64,000 bases of DNA from JANNVK01 sp031414415 (GTDB lineage Bacteria; Acidobacteriota; Blastocatellia; Pyrinomonadales; Pyrinomonadaceae), in NCBI GenBank assembly GCA_031414415.1, contig JANNVK010000192.1, forward strand, positions 8,731-72,730, in the 5' to 3' direction. Positions 57,507-64,000 of this stretch are shown piece by piece (position 1 is the stretch's first letter; each line of letters opens with the position of its first letter). The translations under genes were made by a program, and so were the position numbers. Below the pieces are notes generated by a model that was given only the letters and a program-made list of their open reading frames with translations, ran no database searches and was not told the origin of the DNA.

Positions 57507-58898
57507 ATGAAAGGAGCAATCATCAATCATCCGCTTTTCGGACGCGGGCAAATTCTGGAGTTACGCAACGCGGGACGCGATTCGGTCGTGCGGTTTGACA
57601 GCGGAATTCGGGCAAATGTGCCGAGTAATATGTTGTCTGTTTTGGAAGCGTCCGAAGTCCGCGAAACGCCGAAACCATTTATTGCTCCGCGAAAAGAACG
57701 CACTTTTACGCCCATAGAAAATACTCGAATCGAATCTCGCCACACGATTGAAGCGTTGCGTTACGGTCTCGTTCCGGCGAAGCGAATCCGCGAATTGAGC
57801 GTTGGGATTGATGATGAAAAAGCAAGTTTGCAGACGGCTTTTGCGAATACGAAAAACGGCGGCGATGTCCGCGTTGTCGTCGGTGAATACGGTGCGGGCA
57901 AAAGTCATTTTTTCGAGTTTGCCGCCCAAGAATCGTTGGCAAATAATTTTATCGTCGCCAATACAAGCCTTGATTTACGCGAAGTTCCGCCGAATCGTCC
58001 GCAGAGAATTTATCTTTCGTTGATGCGTTCTTTGCGTTTTCCCGATTCCGACGAAACCGGTTTGTTGCCGTTACTCGAAAAAATCGTTAATTTGCCGAAT
58101 TACGCGGAAATTCAAGATTCGATTAAAGAAACATTTTTCGCTACCGTTCTGCATAATTATTCGTTGATGCGTGAAACGCCGAATGAAGCGTTGAATTCGC
58201 TGGTTGATTGGGCTTCGGGCGAGAAGGTTTTTATCGCCGATGTTCGCCGCAATCTTGCCTTCAAAAGCAAAGAATTTCAGGTAAAATCTTTGTCTCAATT
58301 AACCACGGCGGCGGATCAATACAGTTATTTGCTCAACGGTTGGGGTTGGCTGGCTAAACAAGCCGGTTACAACGGTTTAGCGGTGTTTATTGACGAATCC
58401 GAGCATTACAGTTTGCTCAATGTTCGAGGCAAGGAAAAAGCCGATAACTTCTTCAAAGCGTTGATTTACACAGCACTTGGCGAGCGGGGCAAAATCAGCG
58501 AAAACGATTTAGTTCATCAACATAATTCGCATCCGTTCCGACTAAAAAACGATAGTCATTTGTTGCTCCTTTTCGCACTAACTCCAACTGCAAACACCTT
58601 TGATTACAAACATTTTCTTGAATCCGAGCAGATTTTGCACCTCAAAAAATATCTCACGCCAAACGCTTTGGACGAATTATTGACACGACTTTACGTTCTG
58701 CACCGACAATCTTACGCCTACGAAAATCACGCCGAATTTATCGAAGTTTCACAAGGTTTATTGGAATGTTTGGACAATAATTTGATAAATTTACGCCAAG
58801 TTATTCGGCTCTCCGTCGAAATTTTCGACCTTTGCTACGCTCACCAAGATTACAACGCAAATCAAGCTGTGGCGGAGTTAAGAAAAGCCTTGTTGTGA
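57507..58898 (+). CDS. DUF2791/BrxD-like P-loop ATPase, second copy, with N-terminal Tudor-like domain
   Basis: A 463-residue protein. Residues 1-45 (IINHPLFGRGQILELRNAGRDSVVRFDSGIRANVPSNML) resemble the small beta-barrel at the end of UvrD helicases. Then come Walker A GEYGAGKSH at 126-134 and Walker B LAVFIDESEHYS near 290. FALTPTANTFDYKHF and an SVEIFDLCYAH end follow the DUF2791 pattern. It is paralogous to 55258-56541 but lacks close identity. Probably partners with it and with the Lhr-like helicase. Confidence 0.85.
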   Translation: MKGAIINHPLFGRGQILELRNAGRDSVVRFDSGIRANVPSNMLSVLEASEVRETPKPFIAPRKERTFTPIENTRIESRHTIEALRYGLVPAKRIRELSVGIDDEKASLQTAFANTKNGGDVRVVVGEYGAGKSHFFEFAAQESLANNFIVANTSLDLREVPPNRPQRIYLSLMRSLRFPDSDETGLLPLLEKIVNLPNYAEIQDSIKETFFATVLHNYSLMRETPNEALNSLVDWASGEKVFIADVRRNLAFKSKEFQVKSLSQLTTAADQYSYLLNGWGWLAKQAGYNGLAVFIDESEHYSLLNVRGKEKADNFFKALIYTALGERGKISENDLVHQHNSHPFRLKNDSHLLLLFALTPTANTFDYKHFLESEQILHLKKYLTPNALDELLTRLYVLHRQSYAYENHAEFIEVSQGLLECLDNNLINLRQVIRLSVEIFDLCYAHQDYNANQAVAELRKALL

Positions 58899-58917
58899 TG
58901 CCTAAATTTAGAAATTT

Positions 58918-59484
58918 ATGAGCGACCTTATTAAAAAAGACTCAGATTTACTTGTCGAAGAACTGCGACAGTTAATTAACGAAACCCGCAATCGTGTTGC
59001 AACATCGGTCAATTCCGAACTGACGATGCTCTATTGGCACGTTGGCTCTCGTATTCGCACCGAAGTTTTGCAGAATGAACGTGCGGAATATGGCGAGCAG
59101 ATTGTCTCAACGGTGTCGAGACAATTGACTATGGAATTTGGAAATGGATTTGGAAAGCGTAACTTGTTTAGAATGATTAAGTTCGCGGAATTATTTGCTA
59201 ATCTTGAAATAGTGACGACGCTGTCGGCACAATTATCGTGGTCACATTTTGTCGAAATTTTACTCGTCAAAAACGACCTTGGCAGGACTTTTTACGCGGA
59301 AATGTGTCGGATTGAGCGTTGGACAGTTCGCACATTGCGAGAAAGAATTGATTCGATGTTGTTTGAACGCACCGCAATTTCTCGTAAGCCCTTTTCAATT
59401 TCAAATTTCAAATTTGTTCCTACTGTAAATAATTTGTGTGCGTCTTTTATCAATTGCCACGAGTTTCAACTCGTGGGACATTAA
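58918..59484 (+). pseudogene. YhcG/DUF1016 nuclease gene, truncated
   Basis: Residues 1-158 match the DUF1016 N-terminal domain: ELRQLINETRNRVATSVNSELTMLYWHVGSRIRTEVLQNERAEYGEQIV…RLSAQLSWSHFVEILLVKNDLGRTFYAEMC-type sequence. After ISRKP the frame enters CAATTTCAAATTTCAAATTT repeats and then palindromic element D. The C-terminal PD-(D/E)XK nuclease domain (about 180 residues in full-length YhcG) is missing. The remaining N-terminal part might still fold, but nuclease function is lost. Confidence 0.85.
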
Positions 59485-59639
59485 AAACAACAATCTCAAG
59501 GCTTGAGCCGAACTTATCAAATAAAAAAGTATTTCCGAATAGCTTTAGCTGAAGCAAAAAGGATGATTGATATTTTCATTTAGGTTCGGCTAAAGCCTGT
59601 AATTATTGAGTTTAGCTGTCCACTAGCTCAAGCTAGTGG
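59457..59639. repeat. Compound palindromic element, copy D
   Basis: Begins with CCACGAGTTTCAACTCGTGG followed by GACA and ends with TTTAGCTGTC followed by CACTAGCTCAAGCTAGTGG. So outer hairpins face each other across GACA…TGTC, as in copies A and C. Inner hairpins are GGCTTGAGCC and GGCTAAAGCC. It replaced the 3' part of the yhcG-like gene. Confidence 0.65.
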
Positions 59640-59714
59640 CAATTTATCAAAGCAGTTCGGACAAATTATCTACAGTAACAATTTGTTTGAATCCCAAATT
59701 ATGAATAATCTGAA

Positions 59715-59732
59715 ATATGGAATCTGAAATTT
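59715..59732 (+). repeat. 18-bp repeat before the helicase gene
   Basis: Identical to 55211-55228 (ATATGGAATCTGAAATTT). Here a following ATATGGAATC contributes the ATG and first codons of the helicase (MES). Confidence 0.7.
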
Positions 59733-59737
59733 GAAAT

Positions 59738-61825
59738 ATGGAATCCCAAATCAATCCAAACGAACTTTTACCGCATACTTTTGAAGCATTTTTGTCGCGT
59801 TTCGGACGATTGACCGAGATTCAAAAACTTTCGCTTGAGCCGTTATTGCGTGGTGAAAATTGCGTTTTGACAGCCGCCACGGCAAGCGGAAAAACCGAAG
59901 CCGCACTTGCTCCGATTTTGGAACGCTTTCAAAAACAACGCTTCAGATTTCCAAACAATCATCAAACTTCGGCAACCTTGAAATTCCTGTATGTTGTGCC
60001 GACACGGGCTTTAGCTCGAAATATCGCCTATCGAATCGAGCAACCGTTGGCGAAATTAGCGATTAAATTTGCGGTCAAAACCGGTGATGAAACTTTCCCG
60101 AAACACACGCCCGATTTTTTGATTACCACGCCGGAATCGCTTGATTCGATGTTGGCAAACCGCCCGAAAATATTGCGTGATGTGCAAGCCGTGATTTTGG
60201 ATGAACTGCATCTTTACGACCAAACGCCACGCGGCGATCACCTGCGAATTTTGTTGAATCGTTTGCGAAGACTGCGAAAATATGCGTGTTCAAAAGGCGA
60301 TTCGGTAAACTCCGAGGTTCAGTTTTGTGCGTTGTCCGCAACTTTGCATAATCCGCTAAATGTTGCCATGCAATACTTTACCAATCCAATTTTGATTGAA
60401 ACAAAAGGAACGCGGAAAATTGAAGCGGAGATTTTTGAATATGAAGACGTGCAAACTTTGCTCGATTTTTTTGCGATATTCAAAGAGCGAAACTTCAAAA
60501 AAGCCTTAGTATTTTGCCAAAGTCGGGCGGAATGCGAAGATTTTGCTCATCTTTTACGCGGTTGTGTGCCTTTTGGCGACAAGGTTTTTGTCCATCACGC
60601 TAATTTAAGTGCAAATGTTCGGCATCAAACCGAAGAACTTTTTACAAACACGGATGTTGCGTTGTGTTTTGCGACCTCGACGCTCGAACTTGGGATTGAT
60701 ATTGGCGATATTGATGTGGTTTTGCTGATTGGTTCGCCGAATAATTTGGGTTCGTTTTTGCAACGAATCGGACGCGGAAACCGTCGCACAAATCGGACAA
60801 ATGTCGCCTGTTTTTATCGAAATTTAACTGAAGAAGCCATTTTCAAAGTCTTTATTCGTGCCGCTGAAAACTCCAATTCAGAAACGATAAATTTGCTGCG
60901 TTCCGACAATAATTTGCGGTTTTATCCATCCGTTATTGTCCAACAATTATGCTCGTATTTGAAGCAAACAACACATCGCAGACTCGACCCGGAACACGCT
61001 TACGGACTTTTTCAAACGCCAAACAGTGAGCCGTTAATTGACAAAAAAGATTACGATAAAATCATCGAACATCTGATAAATAAAGGCTTTTTTAAGGTTG
61101 TCGGGCATTTCGGGAATCAACTGCAAGCCGCCGAAACGTGGGAAAAATTGGACGAAGAACGGCGAATTTACGGCAATATGTCGGGAACATCGGAAAGTGC
61201 GGTCGTGATTGATAATTTGACTGGCAGAACGCTCGGTTTTTTGGACGCGAAGTTGCCGATTGGTAAGACTTTTTTGCTTGACGGCAAAGCTCGCAAAGTT
61301 ACGGCGATACACGGACGAAAAGTTTTAATCGACGGCGGAACAGAGGCAGAAACATTTTATCAACCGCGACAAAAAATAGTTTGGCGAGTAAAATCTGCGG
61401 CGTTGACCAAAGAGTTAGCCCGCGAATTTGGCTTTCCGATAGCCGATGAAAAAGGTAAGTTGCAATTTGTAAATGTTGCAAATACTGAGCTTGACGAAAC
61501 AAGGCGATTAGTTTTTCATAATTCCGGCGAAGTTTTCGGCAAAGCAATCGCCGAATTGTTGGAAACCGAAAAGAGAATTTTGGTCATCGAACACAACGAA
61601 TTTTTTGTCGAAACAGCAGATGAAATTGACCCTGAAAACTTGAGATTTACCGAAGCCGAAATAAACCGAATATTTTACCGAAGCTGGAAAAAGTTTGAAA
61701 CTGCGTATGATTTTGGGTATTTTAACGCTGAATTACCAACCGAAATTCGCCGAAATTCGGTGATTAAGGCGTTTGATATTTTGAAATTTATTGAGATATT
61801 TCAACTCGAAACTTTGGTCAAATAA
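59738..61825 (+). CDS. Lhr-like SF2 helicase (BrxHI-like)
   Basis: A 695-residue DEAD/DEAH-type helicase. Motif I is ATASGKTEAALAPIL (47-53 for ATASGKT), then VPTRALARN, motif II LDELHLYD, motif III ALSATLHN, motif V ATSTLELGIDIGDID and motif VI QRIGRGNRRTN. The C-terminal half (GTSESAVVIDNLTGRTLGFLD…) follows Lhr-type proteins. It is shorter than Lhr. BREX type 2 combines such a helicase (BrxHI) with BrxD. Here both types are present without PglZ, PglX or BrxC in the window. Confidence 0.88.
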   Translation: MESQINPNELLPHTFEAFLSRFGRLTEIQKLSLEPLLRGENCVLTAATASGKTEAALAPILERFQKQRFRFPNNHQTSATLKFLYVVPTRALARNIAYRIEQPLAKLAIKFAVKTGDETFPKHTPDFLITTPESLDSMLANRPKILRDVQAVILDELHLYDQTPRGDHLRILLNRLRRLRKYACSKGDSVNSEVQFCALSATLHNPLNVAMQYFTNPILIETKGTRKIEAEIFEYEDVQTLLDFFAIFKERNFKKALVFCQSRAECEDFAHLLRGCVPFGDKVFVHHANLSANVRHQTEELFTNTDVALCFATSTLELGIDIGDIDVVLLIGSPNNLGSFLQRIGRGNRRTNRTNVACFYRNLTEEAIFKVFIRAAENSNSETINLLRSDNNLRFYPSVIVQQLCSYLKQTTHRRLDPEHAYGLFQTPNSEPLIDKKDYDKIIEHLINKGFFKVVGHFGNQLQAAETWEKLDEERRIYGNMSGTSESAVVIDNLTGRTLGFLDAKLPIGKTFLLDGKARKVTAIHGRKVLIDGGTEAETFYQPRQKIVWRVKSAALTKELAREFGFPIADEKGKLQFVNVANTELDETRRLVFHNSGEVFGKAIAELLETEKRILVIEHNEFFVETADEIDPENLRFTEAEINRIFYRSWKKFETAYDFGYFNAELPTEIRRNSVIKAFDILKFIEIFQLETLVK

Positions 61826-61983
61826 ATGCGGTTTTAATTTGACCACCTGACAAATCCCAAAACTCACTCTCCACTTTCTCTCCACTTACTGTGCGAACAG
61901 TGCGAAGGTCTTGTGAAAAGGCAAACTGTTGAAAATAAAGCTATTTATTAAAAACACGGAACTTATAAAACGTGCTATCTTGC

Positions 61984-62037
61984 CTACCTGCGGAGTTAAA
62001 AACAAAAAACTTGTCAAAGTTTGGCAGGTTTTTTTTG
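61984..62037 (+). terminator. Compound terminator at the right island border
   Basis: ACCTGC pairs with GCAGGT around an AT-rich loop containing AAACTT/AAGTTT, followed by seven T. It lies between the helicase end and the convergent tlyA gene. Its left arm is part of the 13-bp tRNA-like repeat. Confidence 0.65.
61985..61997 (+). repeat. 13-bp copy of the tRNA-Asn 3' end (possible attachment site)
   Basis: TACCTGCGGAGTT is identical to 53665-53677, the end of the tRNA-Asn gene plus two bases, in the same orientation. The two copies bracket the 54.3-61.8 kb island exactly, as left and right attachment sites do for elements integrating into tRNA genes. No integrase is present, and part of the motif is also a terminator arm. 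Confidence 0.6.
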
Positions 62038-62039
62038 TA

Positions 62040-62774
62040 TTACTTTTTCAAATAATATGCAAGAAATTCTTTGTTTCCTTCCATTCCGAGAATTGGCGAT
62101 TCAATTGTTTTCAAAACTTCTAAGCCATTTATTTCAGCCGAGTCATTTACTTCATTGATAACTCTTTCGTGTTTTTCGCTTTCTCTAACAATTCCGCCAT
62201 CGCCGACCTCGTGTTTTTTTACTTCAAATTGCGGTTTTATTAATACAATAAATTTTGCATTTGTCTTTAAAAGTGGAATTACGGAAGGGAAAAGTTGAGT
62301 TGCCGAAATGAATGAAACGTCCATCACCGCAATATCAAAAAGCTCGGGAAAGTCTTCGGGTTTGAGAAAACGTGCGTTCGTAGTTTCGCGTAAATCAACC
62401 CGCAAATCTTGTCGCAATTCCCAAACCATCTGATTTTTTCCGGAATCAATTGCGACAACTTTTTTTGCACCATTTTGCAATAAGCAATCAGTAAAACCGC
62501 CAGTCGATGAACCAACATCAAGGCAAACTAAATCTTTGACCACAATTTCAAATTCGCTCAATGCTTTTTCGAGTTTCACGCCACCACGACCAACATATTT
62601 GGTTTCGCGACTTTTTAAACGGATTATTGCGTCAATTGAAACCGTGTCAGAAGGCTTAATCGCTCTTTGTTCGTTGACCAAAACTGCCCCAGCCATCACC
62701 AACGCACGAGCTTTTTCGAGTGATTCAGCATAGCCTTTTTCGACCAATAATGTGTCTAAACGGAGCTTTTTCAT
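62040..62774 (-). CDS. tlyA: TlyA-family rRNA methyltransferase
   Basis: A 244-residue protein. An S4 RNA-binding domain (RLDTLLVEKGYAESLEKARALVMAGAVLVNEQ) is followed by YVGRGGVKLEKAL and a FtsJ-like SAM domain (VCLDVGSSTGGFTDCLLQNGAKKVVAIDSG). Family members methylate 2'-O of cytidines in 16S/23S rRNA. Complete. It follows a small CPXCG gene on the same strand by three bases. Confidence 0.93.
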   Translation of the reverse strand: MKKLRLDTLLVEKGYAESLEKARALVMAGAVLVNEQRAIKPSDTVSIDAIIRLKSRETKYVGRGGVKLEKALSEFEIVVKDLVCLDVGSSTGGFTDCLLQNGAKKVVAIDSGKNQMVWELRQDLRVDLRETTNARFLKPEDFPELFDIAVMDVSFISATQLFPSVIPLLKTNAKFIVLIKPQFEVKKHEVGDGGIVRESEKHERVINEVNDSAEINGLEVLKTIESPILGMEGNKEFLAYYLKK

Positions 62775-62777
62775 CCT

Positions 62778-62963
62778 TTATTGCTCAATACTTTCTGCCC
62801 AAAAGTCTTTCAATTCGTCATCTTCGGCGGTGTAATTTATCTGAATCGGGTTGCAACAAACCTCGCAGTCTTCGACGTAGTTTTGCTCGTCAATCGATAA
62901 GTCCAAAATCATCGAAATCTTCTGCCAACAATGCGGACAAGTGAAAAAATGTTCTGTTTCCAT
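62778..62963 (-). CDS. CPXCG-motif small zinc protein
   Basis: A 61-residue protein METEHFFTCPHCWQKISMILD…EDCEVCCNPIQINYTAEDDEL. The CPHC and CEVCCNPI knuckles define the CPXCG family of small Cys-rich proteins, commonly found next to rRNA- or tRNA-related genes. Function unknown. Probably cotranscribed with tlyA. Confidence 0.85.
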   Translation of the reverse strand: METEHFFTCPHCWQKISMILDLSIDEQNYVEDCEVCCNPIQINYTAEDDELKDFWAESIEQ

Positions 62964-63007
62964 TAAGTAAATCTAATTATTCGAATCTTTCTAGTTTCAA
63001 GTTTCTA

Positions 63008-63973
63008 ATGTTAGAATTTAACAAAATGGAAGCAAAAACAAAAATGTCGAAGTTTGCAAAATATGCGTGGTTCGTTGTCGCCTACAATATCGTCGTGATT
63101 CTTTGGGGCGTGTTTTTACGTGCGTCAAAATCAGGCGATGGTTGTGGTCAACATTGGCTGACGTGCAACGGCGAAGTTATTCCAACCGCACCGCAATTTA
63201 AAACAATCATCGAATTTTCGCATCGAATTACGAGCAGTTTAGCCGGAATTTTTATTGTAATTTTATTTTTCTGGGCATTATTTATTTGGAAAAATAATAA
63301 AAACGAATGGAAAAGACGAATTTTAGAAATGGGTTTTGGTTCTTTGGTTTTTGTGATTTTTGAAGGAATTCTCGGTGCAGGTTTAGTTTTAACCGGAAAT
63401 ACTGCTGAAACTCTAACGCCGATGCGTCCAATCTGGACTGCCGCACATTTGATAAACACATTGATTTTATTGGCGTTTTTGACTTTGACAGCTTGGTTTG
63501 CGAGCGGTGGAAAACGGATTTCGTTTGTTGCTCCGCGGAAAACGCTTTATTTACTTGGCTTTGCTTTATTTGGAATTTTTTTGATTGGAATTAGCGGTTC
63601 GATTGCCGCTTTGAGCCATATGTTATTTCCATCGGCGAGTTTAGCAGATTCAATAGCAAAGGATTTTGCTGAAAATTCGCACTATTTGCTTAAATTACGA
63701 ATTAGCCATCCGATTTTATCAATCTCAATCGGATTTTTTCTCGTTTGGATGGCAAATTATTTCAAAATGCGTTTTGCAAATGATTTGTGGACAAATCGTT
63801 TCGCAAATTTATTAATTCTGCTCGTCGGATTACAGTTTCTCATTGGATTTTTGACGCTAATTTCGCTTGCACCGATTGTTATGCAACTTATCCATTTGCT
63901 TCTTGCAGACGCAATTTGGATAACATTTGTCTTGCTTGCGGCAAATGTTTTAGGCGATAAAATTAGAGAATAA
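63008..63973 (+). CDS. ctaA: CtaA/Cox15-family haem A synthase
   Basis: Up to 321 residues; starts at 63026 or 63044 (MSKFAKYAWF) are also possible. About eight membrane helices. The conserved His residues expected to bind haem are in IEFSHRITSS, WTAAHLINT, RISHPILS and QLIHLLLAD. A GCGQHWLTCNG loop carries a Cys pair. It converts haem O to haem A for aa3-type oxidases. No oxidase subunit is in the window; these may lie downstream. Confidence 0.88.
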   Translation: MLEFNKMEAKTKMSKFAKYAWFVVAYNIVVILWGVFLRASKSGDGCGQHWLTCNGEVIPTAPQFKTIIEFSHRITSSLAGIFIVILFFWALFIWKNNKNEWKRRILEMGFGSLVFVIFEGILGAGLVLTGNTAETLTPMRPIWTAAHLINTLILLAFLTLTAWFASGGKRISFVAPRKTLYLLGFALFGIFLIGISGSIAALSHMLFPSASLADSIAKDFAENSHYLLKLRISHPILSISIGFFLVWMANYFKMRFANDLWTNRFANLLILLVGLQFLIGFLTLISLAPIVMQLIHLLLADAIWITFVLLAANVLGDKIRE

Positions 63974-64000
63974 TTTTTTAACCGCCAAGAAAATAAGAAG

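Noticed and set aside
61960..62000. A second tRNA gene at the right island border
   Set aside because: Only the last 13 bases match; no anticodon arm, D arm or T arm precedes them. It is at most an attachment-site copy.

Overview
The window is AT-rich chromosomal DNA of a bacterium, most likely an acidobacterium of the Blastocatellia/Pyrinomonadaceae type. This is inferred from a vWFA-related secreted protein of the acidobacterial kind, a large Oar-like TonB receptor with an N-terminal carboxypeptidase-regulatory domain, an ECF-like sigma/anti-sigma pair, an orphan LysW-like protein and a FadN/FadA/FadE beta-oxidation set. There is no rRNA operon, CRISPR array, integrase or transposase. Large housekeeping genes are intact; most damage is in small accessory genes.

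Layout. 0-3.7 kb: lipoprotein end, EttA, a secreted alpha/beta hydrolase coupled to a cupin. 4-12.4 kb: accessory block with toxin-antitoxin (TA) cassettes (DUF4160/DUF2442, DUF433/DUF5615, HigBA, VapBC) and a three-gene restriction-modification-like locus (two N6-adenine methylase-like proteins and a GIY-YIG/SF2 helicase). 12.5-18.1 kb: acyl-CoA dehydrogenase and thiolase, separated by an amidase-like gene pair and more TA genes. 18.3-29.2 kb: HNH pair, AbiEii-like protein, Kup, a protoglobin/thioredoxin/HxlR module, YbaK, YqhA, VapBC, Tag, HAD phosphatase and DinB proteins. 29.2-45.1 kb: FadN, Uma2, sigma/anti-sigma, ABC exporter, PfkB kinase, LysW-like protein, another DUF433/DUF5615 pair, a c-di-GMP enzyme (HD-GYP-GAF-GGDEF) and the TonB receptor. 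45.4-53.3 kb: decayed ParDE and RelBE cassettes around nadE, then three exported proteins. 53.35-62.0 kb: a tRNA-Asn gene interrupted by a group I intron, followed by a defence-type island (coiled-coil protein, two DUF2791/BrxD-like ATPases, an Rpn-family protein, a truncated YhcG-type gene, an Lhr-like helicase). It ends at a 13-bp copy of the tRNA 3' end. 62-64 kb: TlyA, a CPXCG protein and a CtaA/Cox15 haem A synthase.

Three patterns cut across the annotation. First, several toxin genes carry single in-frame stops or are reduced to stubs while the paired antitoxin is intact. Second, several TA cassettes are bounded by decayed duplicate copies of the end of a neighbouring gene (DUF2442 3' end three times, acyl-CoA dehydrogenase 3' end twice, nadE 5' end twice). 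Third, intergenic regions hold compound palindromic elements whose hairpin arms differ between copies but keep their pairing, while short linkers (…GCTGTC) stay the same. The fatty-acid genes at 14.2, 18.1 and 31.6 kb share a palindromic operator and probably form one regulon.
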